DNA from: an uncultured Veillonellaceae bacterium
GTDB taxonomy: Bacteria; Bacillota; Negativicutes; Selenomonadales; Selenomonadaceae
Assembly: GCA_902801565.1 (NCBI GenBank)
Contig: CADCIX010000015.1
Location: 1-43,705 of the forward strand
Reading direction: 5' to 3'
DNA: 43,705 bases
Shown: positions 1 to 7,503 of the stretch, piece after piece
Layout: every line of letters begins with the position of its first letter
Position numbering within the stretch: position 1 is the stretch's first letter
Position numbers and translations under genes: made by a program
Notes under the pieces: model-generated
What the model saw: only the letters and a program-made list of their open reading frames with translations
Databases searched by the model: none
What the model was told of the DNA's origin: nothing

Positions 1-1137
1 TTCCACAGGCTTCAGATATCCCGTGGTCATGAGCATCATGAAGAGGGCATCCCGGTTCCTGTGGATATCGGCATAGACGATATTCTCCAACACGGGGGAC
101 TCCACAGCCTTTCCCTGAACCAATCCCTGCAGTTCCCTGTAGCGGCGCGTATCCACACGCCGCAAAAGATCTTTCAGGATGGAATTGCCGGAAGTGTTCA
201 TCCAGTAAGGCTGGCACTTGCAGCCCTCATCAATGTAGCGGATGACCGACCATGGATTGTAGATTTCCGCTTGCCCGAACCGATAGCCGTCGTACCATTT
301 CCTGAGTTCCGGCAGCTTATCCCCCACGCCGCACTCCTCCATGAGCCTCGCCGCTTCTTCCTGCGTAAAGCCGAAGATGTCGCAATAGGCATCGGAAAGC
401 ACAGAGCAGACCTTGAGATTGTTGAGGCCGCTGAAAATACTCTCTTTGGAGACTCGTGTCACTCCCGTCAGTACGGCAAAATGCAGGGAAGGGCTCGTCT
501 TGAGGGCAGAGCCAAGGAAGCCCCGCATGAAGTCAATTCCTTCTTTATAGTAACCATTCTCCCAGGCAGAGAGAATCGGGGCATCGTACTCGTCCAGGAG
601 GAGGATGGGCTTTCTTCCGTGGTGCTTTTCCAGGCATTGCATAAGGAAGCAAAGAGACATGCGAAGGTCTGCCTCGTTTCCCTCAAGTGCTGTCACACGA
701 TGAAATGCTTTTTTATCTTCCTCGCTCAATCGGTCGCTCGTCAGCAAATAGGGATAGCATTGATAGAGCCCCTGCAATGCTCTCGCTAAAAGATCCATCA
801 TCACAGTATGCTTCCCTGCCCGGACTTCCTTCAGCGTGAGGAACACCACAGGCCTTGTTCCCTGCTCCCCCATGTACCGGGTCCCTGCCTGCTCGATGTC
901 CAGTCCCGCAAACAGTTTCCTGTTTTCCTCGGCATTCTCCAAGTCGAAGAAATACCGCATCATAGAGAGGGTCAGAGTCTTTCCGAAGCGGCGAGGACGG
1001 GTGATCAGGGTAATCTTTCCCTGGGCATCCAATAATTCCCGAATGAACCGGGTCTTGTCAACGAAGTAGTATTCTCTCTGAATCAATTCCCCAAAATCCT
1101 CAATGCCCACAGGCATGGGACGTTTTCTTTCCTGCAT
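1..1137 (-). CDS. AAA-ATPase-like / PD-(D/E)XK nuclease family protein (copy 1, cut by window edge)
   Basis: The frame is open from ATG at 1137 to the left edge (379 codons), so only the C-terminal third is missing. The start follows GGAGGTG at 8 bases. The N-terminus has the family signature (MPVGIEDF, YYFVDKTRFI) and a P-loop-like RPRRFGKT near residue 50, then LLLDEYDAPI (Walker-B-like) and the WYDGYRFG / YNPWSV block. These match the AAA-ATPase-like family (PF09820), usually followed by a PD-(D/E)XK domain (PF08011) that would lie outside this window. It is almost identical to the gene at 4772-6451, except for a diverged middle (about 650-930). Function is not established; such proteins are often multicopy and are suspected to be selfish or defence-related nucleases. 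Confidence 0.9.
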   Translation of the reverse strand, partial: MQERKRPMPVGIEDFGELIQREYYFVDKTRFIRELLDAQGKITLITRPRRFGKTLTLSMMRYFFDLENAEENRKLFAGLDIEQAGTRYMGEQGTRPVVFLTLKEVRAGKHTVMMDLLARALQGLYQCYPYLLTSDRLSEEDKKAFHRVTALEGNEADLRMSLCFLMQCLEKHHGRKPILLLDEYDAPILSAWENGYYKEGIDFMRGFLGSALKTSPSLHFAVLTGVTRVSKESIFSGLNNLKVCSVLSDAYCDIFGFTQEEAARLMEECGVGDKLPELRKWYDGYRFGQAEIYNPWSVIRYIDEGCKCQPYWMNTSGNSILKDLLRRVDTRRYRELQGLVQGKAVESPVLENIVYADIHRNRDALFMMLMTTGYLKPVE

Positions 1138-1175
1138 CTTGAGCACCTCCCGTACATGCGCTTCCTCTTGCGTTC

Positions 1176-1204
1176 AGTATAGCATAGTTCCCCTACATAA
1201 GCCA
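1176..1204 (-). promoter_or_regulatory. Probable extended -10 promoter of copy 1
   Basis: On the minus strand TGCTATACT (1176-1184) is an extended -10 that lines up with the -10 of the sister gene at 6490-6495. The -35 position (1199-1204, TGGCTT) is poor, because the sister sequence is replaced from about 1195 by the palindromic repeat that starts near 1201. Confidence 0.4.
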
Positions 1205-1283
1205 CCCCGTCACCTTCGGCAACACCTCCAAGCCTTCCCCTCTGGGGAAGGTGGCAGACCGAAGGTCTGACGGATGAGGTTCG
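1201..1283. repeat. Small nested palindromic intergenic repeat (MITE-like)
   Basis: Two hairpins, CCTTCCCC-TCT-GGGGAAGG (1233-1251) and CAGACC-GAA-GGTCTG (1255-1269), are enclosed by an outer inverted pair CCGTCA (1207-1212) / TGACGG (1268-1273). GGGGAAGGTGGC followed by GACGGATGAGG is typical of non-coding repeats scattered in many anaerobic Firmicute genomes. No coding potential is seen. It lies between the RTX gene terminator and the promoter of copy 1. Confidence 0.65.
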
Positions 1284-1314
1284 AAGGCACAACCGGGCAA
1301 ATAGCACGATACCA

Positions 1315-1346
1315 GGAAAGGGGCACGGCAATTTGCGCCGTGCCCC
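1315..1346 (-). terminator. Terminator of the RTX-repeat gene
   Basis: Perfect 10-bp stem GGGGCACGGC / GCCGTGCCCC (1320-1346) with a 7-base loop. On the minus strand it is followed by a short TTTCC tract, 24 bases past the stop codon at 1371. Confidence 0.7.
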
Positions 1347-1370
1347 CTTGCTCCATGTGAAATTTCCATG

Positions 1371-4300
1371 TTACTCCCTCGACCAGGTACCGCTTGCCCG
1401 GTCGTAGTTCCAGGTGCTGTCCGCCAACTGGAAGGTGGTGGCTCCCTGCGCCCCGTAGTTCTGAATGGTGAGGCTGGAGCCGTCCAGCAGGCGGATCACC
1501 ATGTTGCCGGAGGCATCCATGCCCGTCCTTGCCATATCAAGGTCTTCCGTGGCCACATTGTATAGCATCACCTTGTCCCCGTTGTTGGAATCCGTGATGA
1601 CATCGCGGCCCTCTCCTCTGCCGAAGTAGAACTCGTTGTAGCCACTGCCGCCCGTCAGGAAGTCGTTGCCGCCTGCGCCGCCCCAGAGAGAGGATTCGCC
1701 CTGGCCTCCAAGAATGGAGTCGCCCTGCTCGCCCCCTGCCAGTTCCATGTCACCGGTGGCGGCTGTGGCATCAATCTTGTTGAAGCCGTCGAAGACGGCC
1801 CCATGGCTGCTGTCCAGCCAGACCTTCTTGTCGCTGCCGCCGCTGAGGTCCAGCTCGCCGTCCCCCTCCTTGCTTCCGCTGCTGTAGTAGTCCACGAAGT
1901 CTGCGGTGTCATCCGTCACGGTGAGTTTCTCGCCGAACTTCGCGCCATGGAGACCGCTGCCGAGGTCATAGGAGATGACCTTGTCCTTCATATCCTCGGT
2001 AAAGGTCAGCCGGGAGCTGTTGCCTTTTTCATCCTGCCAGCCCAGCTTCAGCCTGCCGCTGGCATCGAAGGCTGCTTCGCTGAGGCTGCCGCCAAGAAGG
2101 CCGATGGCATCCTCTTCGCCGAAGTTCTCGATCTCATCCCTGCCCGAGTCTGCGCCGAAATAGAAGGTGTCCTCGGAGGTGCTGCTGCCCACCATCCGGT
2201 CCCTGCCGCCCTTGCCTCCATAGAGCCTGTTGCTGCCGCCATCCCCTGCTATGAGGGTGTTGTTCTTGCCGTCCTGCCCCACCATGGTGTTGTCTGCATT
2301 CTCCGAGCCCTTGACCTTCTGCACGTTGTAGACGGAGGCGGTGGTTTTGCCGTAGCTGCTGCTGTTGTTGAGGTCGATGACAAGGCCGCTTTCGCCGGAG
2401 TTGCTGAAATCCGCTTCCGCCTCCTTGCCGGTGCCATAGTAGATATCCGCAAGCTCACCCTCTGCTGTCAGGCTCGTGCCGACAGCGGCCTTGTGGGTGC
2501 CGTGGCTGTCCTTCAGGAGAAGGTCCGTCTGCCCCGAGTTCTTGAGGTCTGTGCCTGCAAACTCCAGCGTGGCCGTGCCGACCTTGAGGCGGCCCGAGCT
2601 GTCCACGCTGACGCCGGACATACTCTGGCCGTCCCACAGGCTCACAGCGTTGGCTTCCTCCCCGAAGCCAAACCGGAAACCCTCCACCTTGTCATGGCCG
2701 TCGCCATCCTTGAGGGCAACCGCCGCCCCGGATGCGTCCTTGCCCATGGTGATGTTGTCGTTGCCCTTGCCTCCTGCGGCAACGTCTTCGGTGCCAAGGG
2801 TGATATCGTCCTTGCCCTTGCCTCCCAGGAAGGTGTCCTTCTTCCCGTTGCCGCCGTCCTTCATGATGACGCCTTTTGTCTCCTGGCGCATGTCCACGGT
2901 AGCGCTTTGGGTGCCGGACCATGCCGCCAACTGCGGGTTCTTGCCGTCCTTGTCCACCAGTCGGGCAGTATAATAGCTCTTCCCCCGCTCACCCTTGGAA
3001 AGGTCCACAACACCATTGGAGGCCAGCCCGTCGGCAAAGCTGTCCCCATAGGTCATCCGGCCGTCCTCGGTGAGGATGAGCTTATCTGCTTCCAGCGCGC
3101 CGGATGCCTGGGAGATTTTTATGGTGTCCTTTTTCGGATCGAACTTTTCCGGTGTCTTGGTCTGGCCGGGCGTGGTTTTGATTGTCTGCGGCTTGCTTGG
3201 ATCAGGGTTGGACAACTCTTCCTGCACCTCACCCAACACCTTTTCCAGCGCACTCCCGGCAAGGCTGTCCCCATCGCTCAAAGAGCAGCTCTTCGTAACG
3301 CCATCCTTGGTGACTTCGAACTCGCCCCCGCTGACAAGGCAGTCGTACTCCTCCCCGTTTTGCACCACGGTCAGACGGGTACCTTCTGCCAGATTCGAGA
3401 TGGAGCCATCGGCGGCGACAGTACACCCCTCTTCGCCTTCCGCAGAGGTGACATTATACATCACTCCACCGGCATAAATGCTCCCGCCCTTGTCCAGTTT
3501 CACCGCGCCCTCTGTCAACCTGGCGGTTCCGTTGCTGTTTCCTATGGTGGCGCCATTCTCGGTGGCGGTGTAGGATTTCCCGCCAATATCAATGCTCTTG
3601 CCCGCTTCCACTGTAACCGTTCCTGCCGTCAATTGAGCCTTATTGTCCTTATTGGCAATGGTGGCTCCAGTCCCGGCGGCGGTATAAGATACCCCGTTGA
3701 TAATGGCGGTGGTATCCTTGTCCATGACAATGCTCTGGCCTGTGTCCAATTTCACCTCACCTTTCGTCAGCTGGGCTGTTCCGTTGCGGTTTCCTATGGT
3801 GGCACCAGTCTCGGTGGTCGTATACTTCGTCCCGCTGATAACAACGCTGGCTCTCTCCACAAACTCGACAAATGCATCTTTCTCCAGATCAGCAGACCCG
3901 TCGCTCACGCAGATATTACCATCGTTATCTGCTGTCAACTCATATTGCCTAGGAGTGCTTGCATTTTTCACCTTTGCACCATTGGACAGAACTGCATAGG
4001 CCCCTCCTTGGAGCATAATTTTTTCATTCCTGGCAGGCTCTACCCAACAATTATTATCATCGTGATGATAAGTCACTTCATAAGAAGTATTTTTCTTGCT
4101 GCCCGTTACCCGAATCTCTCGATGTCCCGGATAGACAAAACACAAATATTGCATACTGTCATAATAAATCTTGCAATTAACGGATTCCTTCAGGTAATTG
4201 CTGTTATCGATACATATGTATAGTTCAGCTCCATTCCACCAATGTATGTTTTTGGATGACACCACTGCCGCTATGGGATAACTCGCATCCGGCTTCACAG

Positions 4301-4499
4301 TCAATTTCTTGTCTCCGAAGTTAAACTCAATCGTGCCATAAACACGATCGTCGATCCCATTGGTGATACTATAGGTCTTTCTGTCGTATTCAGACAAATC
4401 CTCATTCAGTTTCCCAAAGTCCAGAGTCACCTTCCCGTCATCCGCCGTATACACCAGCGCCAACGAATCATTAAAAAGCTGCAGGTCAAAGGAAAACAT
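1371..4499 (-). CDS. Large RTX-type calcium-binding repeat protein, probably secreted
   Basis: 1042 residues. There is no classical signal peptide; the start MFSFDLQLFN is typical of secreted RTX-like proteins of Selenomonas relatives. Residues about 215-345 hold three good copies of a beta-rich repeat (YTxTxxGATIGNxNGTAxLT). Nonapeptide-like GGxGxD repeats occur near 555-585 (GGKGKDDIT, GGKGNDNIT), 758 (GGKGGRDRM) and 936-965 (GGAGGNDFL, GGSGYNEFYFGRGEGRD), each followed by a F-x-F-G / D-x-I segment as in hemolysin-type calcium-binding proteins. Very acidic, and Gly- and Ser-rich. The C-terminus (TFQLADSTWNYDR) may be the type I secretion signal region. No transporter genes lie nearby. It is probably a surface or released structural or adhesive protein, not necessarily a toxin. 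A likely -10 (TATAAA) lies at 4639-4644 on the minus strand. Confidence 0.85.
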   Translation of the reverse strand: MFSFDLQLFNDSLALVYTADDGKVTLDFGKLNEDLSEYDRKTYSITNGIDDRVYGTIEFNFGDKKLTVKPDASYPIAAVVSSKNIHWWNGAELYICIDNSNYLKESVNCKIYYDSMQYLCFVYPGHREIRVTGSKKNTSYEVTYHHDDNNCWVEPARNEKIMLQGGAYAVLSNGAKVKNASTPRQYELTADNDGNICVSDGSADLEKDAFVEFVERASVVISGTKYTTTETGATIGNRNGTAQLTKGEVKLDTGQSIVMDKDTTAIINGVSYTAAGTGATIANKDNKAQLTAGTVTVEAGKSIDIGGKSYTATENGATIGNSNGTARLTEGAVKLDKGGSIYAGGVMYNVTSAEGEEGCTVAADGSISNLAEGTRLTVVQNGEEYDCLVSGGEFEVTKDGVTKSCSLSDGDSLAGSALEKVLGEVQEELSNPDPSKPQTIKTTPGQTKTPEKFDPKKDTIKISQASGALEADKLILTEDGRMTYGDSFADGLASNGVVDLSKGERGKSYYTARLVDKDGKNPQLAAWSGTQSATVDMRQETKGVIMKDGGNGKKDTFLGGKGKDDITLGTEDVAAGGKGNDNITMGKDASGAAVALKDGDGHDKVEGFRFGFGEEANAVSLWDGQSMSGVSVDSSGRLKVGTATLEFAGTDLKNSGQTDLLLKDSHGTHKAAVGTSLTAEGELADIYYGTGKEAEADFSNSGESGLVIDLNNSSSYGKTTASVYNVQKVKGSENADNTMVGQDGKNNTLIAGDGGSNRLYGGKGGRDRMVGSSTSEDTFYFGADSGRDEIENFGEEDAIGLLGGSLSEAAFDASGRLKLGWQDEKGNSSRLTFTEDMKDKVISYDLGSGLHGAKFGEKLTVTDDTADFVDYYSSGSKEGDGELDLSGGSDKKVWLDSSHGAVFDGFNKIDATAATGDMELAGGEQGDSILGGQGESSLWGGAGGNDFLTGGSGYNEFYFGRGEGRDVITDSNNGDKVMLYNVATEDLDMARTGMDASGNMVIRLLDGSSLTIQNYGAQGATTFQLADSTWNYDRASGTWSRE
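3479..3845 (-). repeat. Internal tandem repeats of the RTX protein gene
   Basis: Three tandem copies of about 38-45 codons encode YTxTETGATIGN-type units ending in L-x-G-x-S-I. A fourth, degenerate unit follows (YNVTSAEG). They precede the Ca-binding repeats and probably form a beta-solenoid stalk. Confidence 0.7.
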
Positions 4500-4695
4500 C
4501 CCCTGTTCCGCCGAAGGCGCTACCTCCGATGCACAAAGGGATGTGTTGTCCCCCCCGAGAAGACATTCTTTTCCATAAGTCTCTCATTCCTTCCTTTCCG
4601 TCTGTCTCCACAGAAACGAACAGCGTTTTTTACCTTATTTTATACTCGCGAACAGTAAAATTTACATCTCGGTACAATTCGCTCGCGGTATATGC

Positions 4696-4739
4696 AGAGA
4701 GCGTAAGAGCTTTCCCTTCGGGAAATTCTAACGCTCTCT
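4696..4739. repeat. Long near-perfect hairpin in the 4500-4771 intergenic gap
   Basis: AGAGAGCGT (4696-4704) pairs with ACGCTCTCT (4731-4739), and the inner part pairs TTTCCC / GGGAAA around a TTC loop, giving about 19 of 21 base pairs. It lies 32 bases past the stop of the minus-strand gene at 4772 and upstream of the RTX gene. It has no T-run on either strand, so it may be a processing or transcription-pausing structure rather than a simple terminator. Apart from this and a possible -10 at 4639-4644, the gap holds nothing I recognise. Confidence 0.6.
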
Positions 4740-4771
4740 AGTATAACAATACGACGAGAAATCTTCAATAG

Positions 4772-6451
4772 CTACCTCTGCTCCATCCATACCTTCTTCC
4801 CGCAAAATGCAATGCCGTACTTCCAGACCTCCTTCACTCCCTGCCGGGAGAGTTCCGTGAGGTAGGCCTTCTCCTCAATCTGGCGAAGGGCTTCCTTTGC
4901 CGCTCCCTCCATGGCCTCCTCGAATTTGGCGGATTTGAGTTCCAGGACAATGCCGGGGGCACCCTCCTTCAAGGGGAAGAAGGCGATATCGAAACGGCCA
5001 TAGCCGCTTTCGCGGTTGGAGGCTACGCGGTACTCGCCATCCAATAAAACGGAAAGACCAAGCAACAAGCCATGATAAAAGGATTCCGGCTGGGCGGTGT
5101 CGTGATAGCTTACAAAATCCCGCAAAAGATCCGACAGGTTCTCCTGGAACCCATCTGCATCTCCATCGGTCATGGAGCGAAGCATGTCCCGAAGGAGGGT
5201 TTCCCCCTGGCTCGGAACGATATGGCCAAGGATTTCCTTCCGGTACGCCATGCGAACCTCCAGGTTCGGTATCGTGAGCCGCACCCAGTCTGCACAGTCC
5301 TCGTCCTTCCAGGTCTCCACAGGCTTCAGGTATCCCGTGGTCATGAGCATCATGAAGAGAGCGTCCCGATTCCTATGGATATCGGCATAGACGATGTTCT
5401 CCAGCACCGGGGATTCCACGGCCTTTCCCTGAACCAATCCCTGCAGTTCCCTATGACGGCGCGTATCCACACGCTTCAAAAGATCCTTCAGGATGGAATT
5501 GCCGGAAGTGTTCATCCAGTAAGGCTGGCACTTGCAGCCCTCATCAATGTAGCGGATGACCGACCAGGGATTGTAGATTTCCACCTGCCCGAACCGATAG
5601 CCGTCATACCATTTCCTGAGTTCCGGCAGCTTGTCTCCCACCCCGCATTCCTCCATGAGCCTTGCCGCTTCCTCCTGGGTAAAGCCGAAGATATCGCAGT
5701 AGGCATCCGACAGCACCGAACAGACCTTGAGATTGTTGAGCCCGCTGAAAATGCTCTCCTTGGATACTCTTGTCACCCCCGTCAGGACAGCAAACCCCAG
5801 GGAGGGATTCGTCTTGAGGGCAGAGCCAAGGAATCCCCGCATGAAATCGATGCCTTCCTTGTAATAGCCATTCTCCCAGGCGGAAAGAATGGGAGCATCG
5901 TACTCATCCAGAAGGAGAACGGGCTTCTTTCCATGATGCTTTTCCAGCAAACAGCAAAGATTCGTAATAGCATCTTCCATTTCCGAAGTATTTGCGGTTT
6001 TCTTCCACACAGCAAGAAAAGCCTCACGATCCACTTCCGCCAAAGCAGGGGAGTCCAATAGAAACAAATAGTTCCGATACAAATGCGACAGACGCAGTGC
6101 AAATTTTTCCCGTTCCCCTTCCCAGCAGTCACTCCGAATATCCTTCAGCGTAAGGAACACCACGGGCTTTGTTCCCTGCTCCCGCATATACTTCTCTCCC
6201 GCCCGCTCAATGTCCAGACCCGCAAACAGTTTCCTGTTTTCCTCGGCGTCTTCCAGTGTGAAAAAGCATTGAAGCATGGAAAGAGTCAGTGTCTTGCCGA
6301 AGCGGCGAGGACGGGTGATCAGGGTAATCTTTCCCTGGGCATCCAATAATTCCCGAATGAACCGGGTCTTGTCAACGAAGTAGTATTCCCTCTGGATCAA
6401 TTCCCCAAAATCCTCAATGCCCACAGGCATGGGACGTTTTCTTTCCTGCAC
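4772..6451 (-). CDS. AAA-ATPase-like / PD-(D/E)XK nuclease family protein (copy 2, complete)
   Basis: 559 residues from GTG at 6451, preceded by GGAGG at 8 bases. An in-frame ATG at 6499 lies upstream of the likely transcription start (promoter 6490-6518), so GTG is preferred. Domains: N-terminal AAA-ATPase-like (RPRRFGKT at 47-54, LLLDEYDAPI about 185, WYDGYRFG about 280) and a C-terminal PD-(D/E)XK-like nuclease domain with GYGRFDIAFF followed by VLELKSA (the E-x-K signature) near 480-510. Nearly identical to copy 1 at 1-1137 apart from a diverged segment upstream of the LEKHHG motif. It ends just before the RTX gene in the same orientation. The molecular role is unknown. Confidence 0.9.
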   Translation of the reverse strand: MQERKRPMPVGIEDFGELIQREYYFVDKTRFIRELLDAQGKITLITRPRRFGKTLTLSMLQCFFTLEDAEENRKLFAGLDIERAGEKYMREQGTKPVVFLTLKDIRSDCWEGEREKFALRLSHLYRNYLFLLDSPALAEVDREAFLAVWKKTANTSEMEDAITNLCCLLEKHHGKKPVLLLDEYDAPILSAWENGYYKEGIDFMRGFLGSALKTNPSLGFAVLTGVTRVSKESIFSGLNNLKVCSVLSDAYCDIFGFTQEEAARLMEECGVGDKLPELRKWYDGYRFGQVEIYNPWSVIRYIDEGCKCQPYWMNTSGNSILKDLLKRVDTRRHRELQGLVQGKAVESPVLENIVYADIHRNRDALFMMLMTTGYLKPVETWKDEDCADWVRLTIPNLEVRMAYRKEILGHIVPSQGETLLRDMLRSMTDGDADGFQENLSDLLRDFVSYHDTAQPESFYHGLLLGLSVLLDGEYRVASNRESGYGRFDIAFFPLKEGAPGIVLELKSAKFEEAMEGAAKEALRQIEEKAYLTELSRQGVKEVWKYGIAFCGKKVWMEQR

Positions 6452-6489
6452 CTCAAACACCTCCGATACAAAGTTTTCTTCTTTCTTCC

Positions 6490-6518
6490 AGTATATCACA
6501 GTTACACTGCTGTTCCAA
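6490..6518 (-). promoter_or_regulatory. Sigma-70-type promoter of copy 2
   Basis: TTGGAA (6513-6518), 17-base spacer, TATACT (6490-6495) with TG extension on the minus strand. The predicted start near 6483 rules out translation from 6499 and supports the GTG start at 6451. Confidence 0.7.
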
Positions 6519-6565
6519 TGGCAAAGGGGGCAGGTCTTGTTTCCATTCTTGATTTGATGTTGAAG

Positions 6566-6604
6566 TAAAAAATGACCCGCCTTCAGCGCGACCTGAAAGC
6601 GGGT
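6566..6604 (-). terminator. Rho-independent terminator after the response regulator / RTX relic
   Basis: ACCCGC-TTTCAG pairs with CTGAAG-GCGGGT (6575-6604), with one mismatch and a 6-base loop. On the minus strand it is followed by CATTTTTTAC. It probably ends the pilP-pilQ-regulator transcript. Confidence 0.75.
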
Positions 6605-6693
6605 AAGAAAAACTTATCCTATACGAAGGGCGAACCGCTGGAGCGGTGCTCTTTCTATGCCTATCATACAATACCCGAAAAGGAAAAGCAACC

Positions 6694-6763
6694 GGTTCCA
6701 TGTGCTGTCTGCCATCTGGAAGGTGGATGCTCCCTGCGGCGAGTAGTATGAATGATGGGGCTG
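6694..6763 (-). pseudogene. Relic of the C-terminus of a second RTX-repeat gene
   Basis: Read on the minus strand, this stretch encodes QGASTFQMADSTWN, 12 of 14 residues identical to the end of the intact RTX protein (QGATTFQLADSTWN at about 1405-1450). The match goes on at DNA level to about 6763, 4 bases short of the regulator stop codon at 6767. There is no start and an in-frame TGA upstream. It precedes a nuclease-family gene by about the same distance as the intact RTX gene does, so it looks like the leftover of a tandem duplication. Confidence 0.75.
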
Positions 6764-6766
6764 AAT

Positions 6767-7438
6767 TCACTCCAGGGATATGATCTTGTTCCTCAGGACA
6801 TAGACCAATGCCTGTGTGCGGTCATTGACGTTCAGCTTGCGGAAGATGTTCGTGAGGTGGTTCTTCACGGTCTTCTCGCTGACGCAGAGCGCCTTGGCGA
6901 TGTCCTGGTTGCTGTAGCCCTTTGCAATGCAGGCCAGCACATCCATCTCACGGGAGGTCAGCCGCTCCGAGCGGCTCTCCTTCCACATCTCCCTTGCCTT
7001 CTCGTTGACATCGTCCGTCTCGCTGATGCCGCCGAACAGCCGCTCCGCCAGCTTCGGGTAGACGAAGGCATTGCCCTCGTTCACCACATGGATGGCGCGG
7101 ATCAGTACCGACGGCTCCACGTCTTTCAGGAGATAGCCGAGGGCGCCATTCTTCAGCAGCTCCAGCACATAGTTGTCGCTGTCGTGAATGGTCAGGGCGA
7201 TGACCTTCGTCTTGCACTTCGCCGCCTGGAGCTGCTTTGCCACTTCCAGGCCGTTGAGGCCCGGCATGTTGAGGTCCAGCAGCAGCACGTCCGGCTGCAG
7301 CACCAGCGTGCGGGCAAGGGTCTCCTGGCCATCCTCAGCCTCACCGACCACCTCCAGGTCGTCCTCGAAATTCAGTACCCGCTTGATGCCCTGCCGCAAA
7401 AGCGCATGATCATCCGCAATCAATATCTTTATTGCCAT
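6767..7438 (-). CDS. NarL/FixJ-family response regulator (REC + LuxR-type HTH)
   Basis: 223 residues. The receiver domain spans about 1-120, with acidic pair D9/D10, phospho-acceptor D55 (LLLDLNMPG), T83 and K105. The LuxR-type DNA-binding domain spans about 158-222 (LTSREMDVL, SNQDIAKAL, SEKTVKNHL, IFRKLNV). AAAGGAG lies just upstream. It follows the secretin gene by 65 bases, so it is probably in the same transcript; no histidine kinase lies next to it. The target genes cannot be read from the sequence; secretin and pilus expression is a natural guess. Confidence 0.95.
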   Translation of the reverse strand: MAIKILIADDHALLRQGIKRVLNFEDDLEVVGEAEDGQETLARTLVLQPDVLLLDLNMPGLNGLEVAKQLQAAKCKTKVIALTIHDSDNYVLELLKNGALGYLLKDVEPSVLIRAIHVVNEGNAFVYPKLAERLFGGISETDDVNEKAREMWKESRSERLTSREMDVLACIAKGYSNQDIAKALCVSEKTVKNHLTNIFRKLNVNDRTQALVYVLRNKIISLE

Positions 7439-7503
7439 GGTTGTTTTGCTCCTTTTATCCCCTTCAAGAACAGCTCGACGAAAAGGATTCTGTCTGAGTA
7501 TAG

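Noticed and set aside
1803..4223. 806-codon open frame on the plus strand, opposite the RTX gene
   Set aside because: Composition is unnatural, there is no ribosome site, and the minus-strand frame has clear RTX motifs. It is an antisense shadow of GC-rich coding DNA.
5072..6061. 329-codon plus-strand frame inside nuclease copy 2
   Set aside because: Shadow; the same shadow appears opposite copy 1, as expected from their identity.
6452..6499. Start of nuclease copy 2 at ATG 6499
   Set aside because: It overlaps the promoter -10 (6490-6495), and the sister gene has no such extension.
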